Shown here in pieces: positions 1-9,100 of a DNA stretch of 64,000 nt. This DNA is from Oxobacter pfennigii (GTDB lineage Bacteria; Bacillota; Clostridia; Clostridiales; Oxobacteraceae), in NCBI RefSeq assembly GCF_001317355.1, contig NZ_LKET01000032.1, positions 248,001-312,000 on the forward strand, given 5' to 3'. Each line of letters starts with the position of its first letter. Within the stretch, counting starts at the first letter, position 1. Under the pieces are notes generated by a model. The model saw only the letters and a list, made by a program, of their open reading frames with translations, was not told the DNA's origin and did not search any database. The position numbers were made by a program, and so were the translations under genes.

Positions 1-1575
1 AATGGCTTCCTTTAATTTTTCTGCAATGCCACGGCCTCTGTCATATGCCCTCTCGTTAGGTACAATCATAGACAGTGCATCCACCTGTTCGCCGTTTAAA
101 AGTATATCAAGCTTTACAAGCTCCGACCTTTTATAACCCATTAGCTCGTAATCCAAGGATGCATACCCCTTGGTTCTTGATTTCAAAGCATCAAAAAAAT
201 CATATATTATTTCATTAAGGGGCATTTCATAATGAAGCATAACCCTTTTTTGCTCGATATACTGCATATCTTTAAAAGTACCCCTTCTGTTCTGGCACAA
301 GTCCATTATGGGTCCTGTATAATCGGAAGGAGTTATTATGGTTGCCTTTACAATGGGTTCCTCCATATAGTCTATCTCAGAAGCTGCCGGCAGGTTTGTA
401 GGATTTGTTATATCAAAAACAGTGCCGTCTGTTTTATTAACCTTATAAATAACACTTGGAGCTGTAGTGATCAAATCAAGGTTATATTCCCTCTCCAGTC
501 TTTCCTGAATAATCTCCATATGGAGAAGTCCTAAAAAGCCGCATCTGAAACCAAATCCCAATGCCACCGATGTTTCGGGCTCAAAGGACAGGGCAGCATC
601 ATTTAACTGAAGTTTTTCTAATGCATCTTTAAGCTCATTGTATTTGGCACCATCGGCAGGGTAAATACCGCAAAATACCATTGAAATGGCCGGCCTGTAT
701 CCCGGAAGGGGTTCTTTTGTAGGGTTTAAAGCCCCTGTTATTGTGTCTCCTACTCTGGTATCCCTTACGTTTTTCATACTGGCAGCAATGTAGCCAACTT
801 CACCTGCATATAATTCATCAATTGGTACCATACTAGGTCTGAAAATACCCACTTCCACTACTTCAAATTCCTTGCCAGTTGCCATCATTTTTATTTTCAT
901 TCCATTTTTAATGATTCCTTCTTTCACCCTTACATGGGCAATAACACCTTTGTAATTATCATAATAGCTGTCAAATACCAATGCTTTTAAGGAAGCATCC
1001 ACATCGCCCACAGGCGGCGGTATTTTGTCCACTATATCTCTTAAAACATCTTCTATCCCCACACCTTGTTTTGCAGATATCAAAGGTGCGTTTTCGGCTT
1101 CCAAACCTATTATATCTTCAATTTCTTTTTTAACTAAATCGGGTTCGGCACTTGGAAGGTCGATTTTATTTATTACAGGAACGATTTCAAGGTCATGGTC
1201 CAATGCCAGGTAGCAGTTGGCCAAGGTCTGTGCCTGTATCCCCTGGGTGGCATCGATTATAAGCACCGCCCCTTCACATGCAGCAAGACTTCTTGATACT
1301 TCATAATTAAAATCCACATGTCCCGGAGTATCTATAAGATTCAATATATACTCTTCTCCGTCGGTATGCTTATATACAAGTCTGGCTGCCTGGGCTTTTA
1401 TAGTTATGCCCCTTTCTCTCTCTAAATCCATATTATCAAGAATCTGCTCGTCCATTTCTCTTTCTGTCAAAGTACCCGTCTTTTCTATCAACCTATCGGC
1501 TAATGTTGACTTTCCATGGTCTATATGGGCAACTATACAAAAATTTCTGATTCTTTTCTGCCTATCACCAGCCAT
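1..1575 (-). CDS. lepA: Elongation factor 4 (LepA), C-terminus cut by window edge
   Basis: Ribosome-associated translational GTPase that acts on stalled or mistranslocated ribosomes. About 525 of roughly 600 residues are present; the C-terminal end lies beyond position 1. The start at 1575 follows an AGGAGG-type site. Seen: G1 loop AHIDHGKST (residues 16-24), the ERERGITIK switch region, [14 protein letters not shown], then EF-G-like domains II, III and V and the start of the LepA-specific C-terminal domain ([13 protein letters not shown]). It is downstream of spoIIP and gpr on the same strand, the usual Firmicute order. The AHIDHGKST motif and ERERGITIK separate it from EF-G and TypA. The family assignment is firm. 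Confidence 0.97.
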   Translation of the reverse strand, partial: MAGDRQKRIRNFCIVAHIDHGKSTLADRLIEKTGTLTEREMDEQILDNMDLERERGITIKAQAARLVYKHTDGEEYILNLIDTPGHVDFNYEVSRSLAACEGAVLIIDATQGIQAQTLANCYLALDHDLEIVPVINKIDLPSAEPDLVKKEIEDIIGLEAENAPLISAKQGVGIEDVLRDIVDKIPPPVGDVDASLKALVFDSYYDNYKGVIAHVRVKEGIIKNGMKIKMMATGKEFEVVEVGIFRPSMVPIDELYAGEVGYIAASMKNVRDTRVGDTITGALNPTKEPLPGYRPAISMVFCGIYPADGAKYNELKDALEKLQLNDAALSFEPETSVALGFGFRCGFLGLLHMEIIQERLEREYNLDLITTAPSVIYKVNKTDGTVFDITNPTNLPAASEIDYMEEPIVKATIITPSDYTGPIMDLCQNRRGTFKDMQYIEQKRVMLHYEMPLNEIIYDFFDALKSRTKGYASLDYELMGYKRSELVKLDILLNGEQVDALSMIVPNERAYDRGRGIAEKLKEAI

Positions 1576-1707
1576 TAATATCCTCCTCAAAACTTGAGTG
1601 TGTTTTAGTAAATTTTCACATCATTCTTTACAAAATCTTATTAAATTATAATCAACTGGAATAATCAGTGTCAATACAGTGCTTAATTACATATTAAAAT
1701 AAGAATA

Positions 1708-1750
1708 ATAAAAAATACACTCCTTATTATAAGGATGTGTATTTTTTATT
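1708..1750 (-). terminator. Hairpin terminator after spoIIP
   Basis: A long A/T-flanked hairpin (AAAAAATACAC-TCCTT / AAGGA-TGTGTATTTTTT, one bulge) lies between spoIIP and lepA. Its minus-strand reading ends in a T-rich tract, so it probably terminates the gpr-spoIIP transcript; the symmetry would also allow function on the other strand. Confidence 0.65.
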
Positions 1751-1770
1751 ATTCTATTCAATTTAAATAT

Positions 1771-2874
1771 TTAAGGATTATCCTTTAATACTTCTCCTAA
1801 AGCCCTTGCGAAAATTTTTGCCGATAATAAGGCTTCTTCCAAGGTATTGCTGTCAGAACCGACTTCAATCAATATGGCTTTGTTTGAAATATCCTGATTG
1901 TATATGGACCTGTCTTTAACAAGTATGCCCTTTGATAATCCTGGAGAGAGCTCTTCGATTTTTTGATTAAGCTTTAAGGCCGAATAATAGTTTTCCTGCC
2001 AGTGAGGATTGCTCTTTCCCACCACGAACATGATTTTGCTTGCCTGTTCTCCCATTACATCCATAACCATAACCTTTCGTGCAGCCTCACTGTCTGCGAA
2101 AGCATCCCTGTGAACATCGATTATATATTGGGCATCGGGAAATTGTTTAAGCAGATTTTCAATTGTAGGCTTCGATCTGTTGTAGCTGCCTTCGTAGCTG
2201 GGATAATCATGTAGAGTCATATCGTGGTGTACGGCAACGCCATAATGGCTTTCAATATATTTTTTTATCTCCTCTCCTACCTTGCATACATTATAATTCT
2301 GGTCCGTGGTCCTGTGGTCCCCCATCATTTCGTAATTATTTGCGGGAGTTGAAATATAGGACTCTGTTGTATGGGTATGATAAATTATCACCTTTGGTTT
2401 GCTGCTGTCAATCTTTACGTTTTCAAGAAGTTTAGGCTCAAGGTTTCTGTCGGTAATTTCAACAGATATCTTCTCTTCATTGGCGCTTTCTATGCTGCTT
2501 AAATTTCCTCCTACGCTGCCCTGCAAAACGTTCGCATCCGATAAACTCAATAAGGGTATTTGAGATGCCAGGTAAGTCTGGGGATTTTTTAAATCCACAT
2601 CTGTGAAATACCCTAAAAAGGATTGAACATTTCCTTCATGCAAATCATCATCAACTTCATTATTCATGCTTATCTTAAGTATTGGTACGGCACTATTGAT
2701 TATTAATCTGGATACACCTTCCTGAAGGCTTGTTTTGTTTTCTATTACTTTGATAACTTCCGTATATTTTGCTGATATATTGCTTTTCATTAAAAAAAGA
2801 GCAAATATAATAATTATCAGCAGCAGTGAGCTTTTTATCATGTTGGAATAATTGACAGTTTTAAAGTGCATCAT
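1771..2874 (-). CDS. spoIIP: Stage II sporulation protein P
   Basis: Membrane-anchored peptidoglycan amidase/endopeptidase of the SpoIIDMP complex, which drives septal thinning and engulfment of the forespore. About 367 residues: a short cytoplasmic N-terminus, one transmembrane segment (about residues 11-30), an extracytoplasmic linker, and a SpoIIP catalytic domain with IIYHTHTTESY (about residue 165), IDVHRDA (about 255) and a C-terminal EVGSDSNTLEEA block carrying the expected catalytic or zinc Glu/His residues. The ATG at 2874 is preferred over an upstream GTG because AGGTG sits 6 nt ahead of it. It lies 88 bp after gpr, the conserved gpr-spoIIP pairing. Confidence 0.95.
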   Translation of the reverse strand: MMHFKTVNYSNMIKSSLLLIIIIFALFLMKSNISAKYTEVIKVIENKTSLQEGVSRLIINSAVPILKISMNNEVDDDLHEGNVQSFLGYFTDVDLKNPQTYLASQIPLLSLSDANVLQGSVGGNLSSIESANEEKISVEITDRNLEPKLLENVKIDSSKPKVIIYHTHTTESYISTPANNYEMMGDHRTTDQNYNVCKVGEEIKKYIESHYGVAVHHDMTLHDYPSYEGSYNRSKPTIENLLKQFPDAQYIIDVHRDAFADSEAARKVMVMDVMGEQASKIMFVVGKSNPHWQENYYSALKLNQKIEELSPGLSKGILVKDRSIYNQDISNKAILIEVGSDSNTLEEALLSAKIFARALGEVLKDNP

Positions 2875-2962
2875 ATATGACACCTCACCTTTTGTACTCT
2901 ATAAAATATATTCAGTGAGGACTTCATATATGAGTTTAAGAAAAATCATTTTAAAATTTATA

Positions 2963-3937
2963 TCAATTTATATAACGGTTTATATCCTTAAGATGTATTG
3001 AAGGATGCAGGGATATATTTATACCGTTGGCTACTATCTTTGATATGTTATCAATTATGGCATCCACATCCTTTGGAGTGACCATCAAATCCCCTATATA
3101 AGGAGATAATACCTCCTGAATGAGCTGGTATTTTTCATCCCTGTTTATACCCTTTAACATGTTATAAAATTCTTTTCCCTGCTCCGATTGGTGAAGCAGG
3201 GTGTCTATTACAAGGTCAATGGTATCGTTGGCCATGGTTGCGGCATCAACAACAGTTGGCACTCCTATTGCTATAACCGGAACTCCAAGTAATGCCTGAT
3301 TTAAGCCCATACGCTTGTTTCCCACTCCCGAGCCCGGGTTTATGCCTGTATTTCCTATTTGTATTGTAGTGCTGACCCTGGACATTTTTCTCGATGCCAA
3401 AGCATCCACCACCAATACCAAATCCGGCTTTATCTTTTTAACTACTCCCTGGATTATCTCACTGGTCTCAATTCCCGTGAGGCCCAATACCCCCGGGGAT
3501 AAGGCGCACACCGGCCGCATGCCTTCTTCTATTTCATCCGGCATCATTTGCTTTAAATGGCGGGTGACCATGAGCCTTGATACCACTTTAGGGCCTAAGG
3601 CATCGGGGGTTACATTCCAGTTTCCCAAACCGACCACCAAAGCTGTTTTTTCCTTATCCAAATCAATAAGGCTGGCTAATTCCTTTGCCATGGTCTCACT
3701 TACCTCATCCTGAAGGTCCTGGTTAAAATTTTTAAGCTCCGGAACCTCAATTGTGGTATATGTCCCCATAGGCTTTCCTATTATTTTTTCACCCTTTTTA
3801 TCCACTACCTTTACAATGGTGACAGTCATGTCCTTTCCTCTTTTTACTTCAACGTCAACACCCGGCATATCGCCTCTGTTATCCTTTTCATATATCTCCC
3901 TGGCTTCTACAGCAAGATCAGTCCTTATACTGTACAT
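2963..3937 (-). CDS. gpr: Germination protease GPR (peptidase A25)
   Basis: Spore protease that degrades small acid-soluble spore proteins at germination. The 324-residue length fits the family. It starts MYSIRTDLAVEARE, the propeptide region removed by autoprocessing, and contains VGLGNWNVTPDALGP, ALSPGVLGLTGIET, VDALASRK and the NTGINPGSGVGNKR block typical of the A25 family. An AAGGAGG site precedes the ATG at 3937. Expression in the forespore (sigma G) is expected from the family, but I could not define a convincing promoter here. It is divergent from rpsT and followed by spoIIP. Confidence 0.97.
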   Translation of the reverse strand: MYSIRTDLAVEAREIYEKDNRGDMPGVDVEVKRGKDMTVTIVKVVDKKGEKIIGKPMGTYTTIEVPELKNFNQDLQDEVSETMAKELASLIDLDKEKTALVVGLGNWNVTPDALGPKVVSRLMVTRHLKQMMPDEIEEGMRPVCALSPGVLGLTGIETSEIIQGVVKKIKPDLVLVVDALASRKMSRVSTTIQIGNTGINPGSGVGNKRMGLNQALLGVPVIAIGVPTVVDAATMANDTIDLVIDTLLHQSEQGKEFYNMLKGINRDEKYQLIQEVLSPYIGDLMVTPKDVDAIIDNISKIVANGINISLHPSIHLKDINRYIN

Positions 3938-4082
3938 AATTATAAGCCTCCTTAATACTTTTTATGTTGCTACCTTTCATATATTTTTCCCAGTTTGTTA
4001 TACTATAATTACAAATGATTATCTAACTTTATATCTAATTTTACTTTAATAATCATAAATTTACTGAAGCTTAATAATTTAC

Positions 4083-4111
4083 TTGAAGTTAAAAAAAATA
4101 AATGATATAAT
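4083..4111 (+). promoter_or_regulatory. Sigma-A-type promoter of rpsT
   Basis: TTGAAG at 4083-4088, a 17-bp spacer and TATAAT at 4106-4111 form a near-consensus housekeeping promoter about 80 bp before the rpsT start. The resulting leader is about 75 nt. Confidence 0.75.
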
Positions 4112-4191
4112 TGAATCCGTTGATATTTTGAATCCTATTGCAGATTCCCCAAACTGCTAAAATAGAAAAAAATACAGAGGGGGTGAAGAGA

Positions 4192-4461
4192 TTGGCAAAT
4201 GTTAAATCAGCTATAAAAAGAATAAAAGTAACTGAGGCTAAAACACTCAGAAACAGAATGGTAAAGTCATCAGTAAAGACTTTCATCAAAAAGTTCGAAG
4301 AAGCTATAGTTACAGGAAATGTTGATGATGCAAAGAAGATGTATCCTAGGGTCAGCCATGCAATAGACAAAGCAGCGGCTAAAGGTATACTTCATAAAAA
4401 TACAGCTTCAAGAAAGAAATCAAAATTAGCAATAAAGCTTAATAAAGCTGTTGCTCAATAA
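4192..4461 (+). CDS. rpsT: 30S ribosomal protein S20
   Basis: Primary 16S rRNA-binding protein of the small subunit. The TTG at 4192 is chosen because it follows GAGGGGGTGA by a few bases and gives the canonical N-terminus (M)ANVKSAIKR; an upstream in-frame ATG at 4138 would add an atypical extension with no Shine-Dalgarno site. The product has 89 residues and is Lys/Arg- and Ala-rich, with the C-terminal helix motif HKNTASRKKSKLA of S20. It is transcribed alone, divergent from gpr and convergent with holA. Confidence 0.96.
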   Translation: MANVKSAIKRIKVTEAKTLRNRMVKSSVKTFIKKFEEAIVTGNVDDAKKMYPRVSHAIDKAAAKGILHKNTASRKKSKLAIKLNKAVAQ

Positions 4462-4491
4462 TGATGTTGGCCTTATTTTGGGCAAAAACAT

Positions 4492-4521
4492 AAAAAGACC
4501 GGTAATACGGTCTTTCATTTT
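4492..4521. terminator. Bidirectional terminator between rpsT and holA
   Basis: The hairpin AAAAGACCG / CGGTCTTT has an A-rich left flank and T-rich right flank, so it can terminate both rpsT and the converging holA transcript. It ends immediately before the holA stop codon. Confidence 0.8.
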
Positions 4522-5559
4522 TTATCCGGCCAATTCAACAATCAATGCCTCTATGGTAATCCTGCTGTCCATCCTGCCCGTTTTTATGGCAAGGTCTGCA
4601 TCTAAGCATCGTTTTAATCTTTTTATTATCTGATCTTCGGAATAATTGGGAAGTATCTTTTTTATTCCGGAAACCACATATATGTTCAGGCTCAATTTCT
4701 GGGATATTTCAGCATTGGAATATCCCTTTTGAGTCATAAGCTTTATATTTAAAAGCATACGATACTGCCTTATGATCATGGATAAAATCACAGGAATAGG
4801 CTGGGATTCTATAATAAGCTCATTAAGAATGTATAATGCCTTAGAGGGATTTTTAAGAGAAACCGAATCCACCAGCTGAAAAACATTCATTTCCAGCGTA
4901 TTTACCACTACAGCATCTATATCTTCTCTTTTTATTTCTCCCCTCTCCCCTATATAGGAGCTTATCTTTTTAATTTCATTTAATATATCATTAAGGCTCC
5001 CGGGAACCCTGCTTATTAAATATGAAATCTCTGCTTTCCCAATAATTTTATTGAGCCTTTTAAATTCCCTTACAACAAAGCTTAATAATTCATTACCTTG
5101 AGGAAAATTAAATTCTGCAATACATCCGTGTTTTTTTACGGTATTATAAATTTTCTTTTTCCTGTCAATTTCTTTGCCGGCTGTAAACACAAGCACCGTC
5201 GTTTCAGGTATTGAAGCTATATAAGTGCATAAATCATCTATGTCTGTATCTTCGAAATTATCCTCTTTTCTCTGTCTCTTGCTTTTAAAGAGGCTGCAAT
5301 TATTAATAACAACCATTCTTCTTTCATCCATGAAGGGCATTGTCTCACAGGCATTTACCAATGTGTCATATGCTATGTCCGAAGCATCCAGCTTGCTGTA
5401 ATTTAAGCTTTTAAAATCCGGCTTTACGGCCTTCCTTTCTAAAGCCGACAATGCTTCATTGATAAGTATAAGCTCGGAGCCGTAAAATAAATACAGTTTT
5501 TTGATATTGCCTTCATTGACAGAATCAATCAATGAATCGTATGTAAAAATGTCTGCCAT
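4522..5559 (-). CDS. holA: DNA polymerase III delta subunit
   Basis: Clamp-loader subunit that opens the beta sliding clamp. About 345 residues. The N-terminus MADIFTYDSLID, the LYLFYGSELILINEAL block and the central AEFNFPQGNELLSFV region match the HolA/YqeN family, and the C-terminal helical part ends with IKTGRMDSRITIEALIVELAG. The start at 5559 is chosen because AAGGATGG lies about 5 nt upstream; earlier in-frame starts lack a ribosome site. The walker-like N-domain has no functional ATP site, as is normal for delta. It is downstream of comEC and convergent with rpsT, the classic Firmicute order. Confidence 0.94.
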   Translation of the reverse strand: MADIFTYDSLIDSVNEGNIKKLYLFYGSELILINEALSALERKAVKPDFKSLNYSKLDASDIAYDTLVNACETMPFMDERRMVVINNCSLFKSKRQRKEDNFEDTDIDDLCTYIASIPETTVLVFTAGKEIDRKKKIYNTVKKHGCIAEFNFPQGNELLSFVVREFKRLNKIIGKAEISYLISRVPGSLNDILNEIKKISSYIGERGEIKREDIDAVVVNTLEMNVFQLVDSVSLKNPSKALYILNELIIESQPIPVILSMIIRQYRMLLNIKLMTQKGYSNAEISQKLSLNIYVVSGIKKILPNYSEDQIIKRLKRCLDADLAIKTGRMDSRITIEALIVELAG

Positions 5560-5630
5560 ATAAACCATCCTTATAAATTTAACTTCCAGTCTATACATAT
5601 TATATATTGCAGAAGCTTTTATATCAAATG

Positions 5631-7958
5631 CTACATAATGCTTTGTATTTTAAAATCCCTTCCCTTGGTGGTTATTATAACTTCACCGTCTATGTCCGTC
5701 CTGTACAAGGGTATTCCCATATCATTTATTTTATCCAAAGTTTCAGAAGCCGGATGACCATAACTGTTTTTGCCTACACATATAACTGCTGTTTTTGGTG
5801 ATACAGCATCTAAAAACTCCTGACATAAAGATGAAGCACTGCCGTGATGAGGCACCTTTAATACGTCTGACCGTATCCCATATTTTAAAATCTCTTTTTC
5901 AACCTGAGAGCTTATGTCTCCGGTAAAAAGCGCTGAGAAATCTTTATAAATGAGCTTTACCACAACGGAGGAATCATTATCATCATTAAATACATTCCTT
6001 ATGGGATTATATACATACAGTTTCACTTCTTTCCCAACCTCAATACATTCGCCAAAAGCCACTTTTGATATGTCATCCTCATCTATCAAATCTTCTTCTA
6101 AAAGCTCTTTATACCCTTCAAGATTATCTGTGTCACCTATTATGAATTCATTATAGTTAAAACATTCCATGACGGGTATTAAACCCTTCAAGTGGTCATC
6201 GTCTGCATGGGTTGATATTATTAAATCAAGCTTATTTATCCCCTGTCTTAATAAATAAGGCACCACTACATCCTCTCCTATATCAATGCCGGAATTAAAA
6301 TTGCTGTTTATGCCGCCTCCGTCAATTAATATGTTTTTCTTGTCAGGAGTGGATATTAATATACAGTCCCCCTGGCCTACGTCCACAAATTTTATTGTCA
6401 GGGGGGAAGGAAGCATGAAAATTATAATATCTGCTGTCAATATAGCTAAAACCAGGTATTTAAAAAGCTTCTTCTGTTTTTCATTTAGTGCAATCAAATT
6501 GAATATCAAAGCTATGACCATGTAATAAATAATTATGGTAGTTATTGAAGGAGTTGTAATAATCAATTTTGATAAAGGCAATGAAGATATTATTCCGGTA
6601 AAATATAAAATAATCTGTACAGCATAATTAACTATAACTCCTATAGCAAAGGCCATTGGAGGTATTATAAAATGCAGTGCAATAATCAATAATCCAAAAA
6701 CTGTCAAAAGCGATACCAGCGGAATAACAACAAGATTTGCCGCAAAAGAAAAGGTGGATAAATTATTAAAATAATATATAGTGACGGGCATAGTGCCTAT
6801 CTGTATACACATGCTTGTTACTATAATGCTTCTTATGCCTTCATTGGTATTGATTGGGAATGCGTTTATTTTAGGATATAAAAATATAATTGAAGCAACG
6901 GATAAAAAGGACAATATAAATCCTGTATCCATGATTTCCAGCGGATTTATAATCAAAATCACAGTTGCTGCCAAGGATAAGGATGTTAAGGAGTCATTAT
7001 CCCTTCTTAAAATCCTCCCGGTAAGTATTAAGGATGCCATTATGAATGCCCGAGTAACGGAGGGCGTAGCACCTGCGATATAAGTATAAATGTATAGAAC
7101 CATGATTATAATAATGATTTTTATCCGATGTAGTCCATTTAAGAAAGCTAATATTTTTGACAGCAAAAAATACAGTATCCATATATTATATCCGGACACG
7201 GCGAAGACATGTATGACTCCGCTGTTTATAAATCCCTGATAATTATCTTCCCCTATACCCGATACATCACCAAACATTATGGCACTTAATAAACCTTGAG
7301 ATACTTGCCCTGTATATTTGTTTAATATCTCTCCTGCCTTTTGTTTAAGTTCATAGGAAATTTTCTCCATGTACCGTCTATTATCCTCTGAAGAATAAAT
7401 GCTCTGAGAATAATCAGCCGTAAATACACTTACAATATTATCTTTATACATCAGAAGGTTATAATCGGTGCTACCGGTATTTTTATACTGGTAATTTTCC
7501 TTGAATGCACCCGATAATGTTATATTGTTATAAGGAATTAAATAATCTCCTTTATTTTCATAATCCACTACCCTGACTTTATATCCAGTGTCTATTACTT
7601 TGCCGTCGAACTCTATGCAATCGGCATATAAGATATAAACAAACATGTTTTCTTTTATTTCTACATCTCCTGATATTTGCCCCCGGACTGTTGCCCTTAC
7701 CCCTCTCAATTCATCATGAAATTTATTAAATTGTGACAGCTTTCCATAGGAGAACATGAGGCCTGTTAAAAACAGTATCAAAAAAAGCAGGCAGAAAATC
7801 TTTCTGCCTTTTAAATATCTGATTGCTGAATATATTGAAATGATAAGTATTCCGCCGAATATAAAGGATGGATTGATATTAAGCTTATTGCCCGTATGTA
7901 ATCCTGATATAATCCCAGCGGCAAAAAACATTGATATATATACTAAAACTCTTTTCAT
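5631..7958 (-). CDS. comEC: DNA internalization competence protein ComEC/Rec2
   Basis: Polytopic membrane channel proposed to pass single-stranded DNA into the cytoplasm during transformation. It has 775 residues, full family length. The N-terminal part (1-220) has two membrane segments and a soluble DUF4131/OB-like region; the competence domain (about 220-500) has many hydrophobic helices and the FAVSGYNIWIL motif; the C-terminal metallo-beta-lactamase domain (about 510-775) has VDVGQGDCILI, ILIDGGG, STHADDDHLKG and VPHHGSASS. It is 2 bp after the small gene at 7961 and 71 bp before holA. A separate comEA lies at 19.4 kb, so at least two competence uptake genes are present in the window. Confidence 0.95.
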   Translation of the reverse strand: MKRVLVYISMFFAAGIISGLHTGNKLNINPSFIFGGILIISIYSAIRYLKGRKIFCLLFLILFLTGLMFSYGKLSQFNKFHDELRGVRATVRGQISGDVEIKENMFVYILYADCIEFDGKVIDTGYKVRVVDYENKGDYLIPYNNITLSGAFKENYQYKNTGSTDYNLLMYKDNIVSVFTADYSQSIYSSEDNRRYMEKISYELKQKAGEILNKYTGQVSQGLLSAIMFGDVSGIGEDNYQGFINSGVIHVFAVSGYNIWILYFLLSKILAFLNGLHRIKIIIIIMVLYIYTYIAGATPSVTRAFIMASLILTGRILRRDNDSLTSLSLAATVILIINPLEIMDTGFILSFLSVASIIFLYPKINAFPINTNEGIRSIIVTSMCIQIGTMPVTIYYFNNLSTFSFAANLVVIPLVSLLTVFGLLIIALHFIIPPMAFAIGVIVNYAVQIILYFTGIISSLPLSKLIITTPSITTIIIYYMVIALIFNLIALNEKQKKLFKYLVLAILTADIIIFMLPSPLTIKFVDVGQGDCILISTPDKKNILIDGGGINSNFNSGIDIGEDVVVPYLLRQGINKLDLIISTHADDDHLKGLIPVMECFNYNEFIIGDTDNLEGYKELLEEDLIDEDDISKVAFGECIEVGKEVKLYVYNPIRNVFNDDNDSSVVVKLIYKDFSALFTGDISSQVEKEILKYGIRSDVLKVPHHGSASSLCQEFLDAVSPKTAVICVGKNSYGHPASETLDKINDMGIPLYRTDIDGEVIITTKGRDFKIQSIM

Positions 7959-7960
7959 AA

Positions 7961-8254
7961 TTACATTTTATTGCTTAAGTATGGCGGTATATTAAACTGC
8001 TCCGTATGGTCGTTTCCGTCATAGTGCATTATTGCCCGAATGCTCACTACATGAGCATTGGAATCATGCAATATGCTGATATCGGAATACCTGCCGTCAT
8101 CGGCATGATACATCATATATTGCTTCAGGATGTCTTCCGCAGCTTCATTGTCAAGATCGCTGTATATCTCGAAGAACTCTTTTTCCGGTACCTCCAGGGT
8201 CATTTTGTATACCGAACCATCTCTTACTCTGCCTGCTATGATACTGTTTAACAT
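7961..8254 (-). CDS. Small acidic protein of unknown function upstream of comEC
   Basis: A 97-residue soluble protein with a strong GGGAGGG site before the ATG at 8254. It is rich in Asp/Glu/Tyr, with no signal peptide, membrane segment or metal motif. The central YSDISILHDSNAHVVSIRA segment alternates polar and hydrophobic residues as in a beta-rich fold. I do not recognise the family. It is cotranscribed with comEC (2-bp gap), so ComEC may be partly translationally coupled to it. Confidence 0.75.
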   Translation of the reverse strand: MLNSIIAGRVRDGSVYKMTLEVPEKEFFEIYSDLDNEAAEDILKQYMMYHADDGRYSDISILHDSNAHVVSIRAIMHYDGNDHTEQFNIPPYLSNKM

Positions 8255-8340
8255 ACGTACATCCCTCCCTTCATATTATTACCAATAAATATAAATACAT
8301 ATACTTTATAGAGAAAAATAAGATTATAAAAATCAAACTA

Positions 8341-8460
8341 AAAAGGGTTGCAAAGCAATGATAAAAACCACTGCGATGCAACCCTTTTTGCCGTTTATGC
8401 TCTTAAGATAAGAGTATGTCATAAACAGCATAAATTATAATAAGCTCTAAAAGAGCAATA
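8341..8460. other. Structured non-coding stretch with terminator-like hairpin
   Basis: Three hairpins follow each other. AAAAGGGTTGCA (8341-8352) pairs with TGCAACCCTTTT (8377-8388) and is flanked by T runs, so it is a likely terminator for the gene at 8552. Next, GTTTATG-CTCTTA pairs with TAAGAG..CATAAAC (about 8394-8428), and AGCTCT/AGAGC (about 8444-8457) forms a short third stem. No coding sequence fits the 8255-8551 gap. Confidence 0.55.
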
Positions 8461-8551
8461 TGTCAGTTTTAGTGCGACCTATTTAATATTACTATTATTA
8501 TCGCCATTATTCAATAATTTTATTAATATTAGAAATTAACCGTATTATTGT

Positions 8552-8932
8552 TTATTTGATATATAAATTTGATGATCCTATTACCTCAAAAAAGTTATTG
8601 CATTTAAGCAATACTCTTAATGAGTGCTCGCCTGACTGTTGAAACATAATATTTGTCCATTGTGTTTTCGCCCTTATAAGGTTTTCCTCTACCTTGACTT
8701 TTGTCTCATCTGTTTGTTTGACAAGTTTATTACCGGAATCCAACAATTGAATTTTAAAAATCTGCTCCCCGTTTGGAATACCTTGAATGACAGTATAAGT
8801 AAAAAATCTCTTCATGATTTTGCCTGAAGAACCTGTAAAAGGATTACATATGTACATCTTCTGCTCAGAATTTATTGCTATATCTTCGCATGCTATGATA
8901 TTGCAGATTGGAAATTTTATTGCAACATCCAT
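8552..8932 (-). CDS. Hypothetical protein, possible DUF6941-like
   Basis: A 126-residue soluble protein. The ATG at 8932 is preferred to an upstream GTG at 8941 because AGAAGGTG lies about 6 nt before it. Early residues NIIACEDIAINSEQKMYICNPF followed by a beta-strand-rich stretch with PNGEQIFKIQLLDSGNK resemble DUF6941-type proteins, which begin with a similar xCEDv motif; this is a weak resemblance from memory. No catalytic motif is visible. It is monocistronic and followed by the 8341 hairpin. Confidence 0.6.
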   Translation of the reverse strand: MDVAIKFPICNIIACEDIAINSEQKMYICNPFTGSSGKIMKRFFTYTVIQGIPNGEQIFKIQLLDSGNKLVKQTDETKVKVEENLIRAKTQWTNIMFQQSGEHSLRVLLKCNNFFEVIGSSNLYIK

Positions 8933-9042
8933 AAATATCACCTTCTTTCAGCTGTCAGTATGAGTGGGAAAAATGTCCCCAACTAAACTTCCATTATATA
9001 CCATGTTAATATTATACTCGGTTGTCCAAATTTTATACATGT

Positions 9043-9082
9043 AAAAAAGAGACGGCAAACTTTTTTATTTGCCATCTCTTTT
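9043..9082 (-). terminator. Terminator of the CWB2 gene
   Basis: AAAAGAGACGGCAAA pairs with TTTGCCATCTCTTTT just after the stop at 9101 in the minus reading, with T runs at both ends. Confidence 0.75.
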
Positions 9083-9100
9083 GGATTATTTACAAGGAAT

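Noticed and set aside
4138-4191. N-terminal extension of S20
   Set aside because: The upstream ATG has no ribosome site, while the TTG at 4192 has one and gives the standard S20 start.
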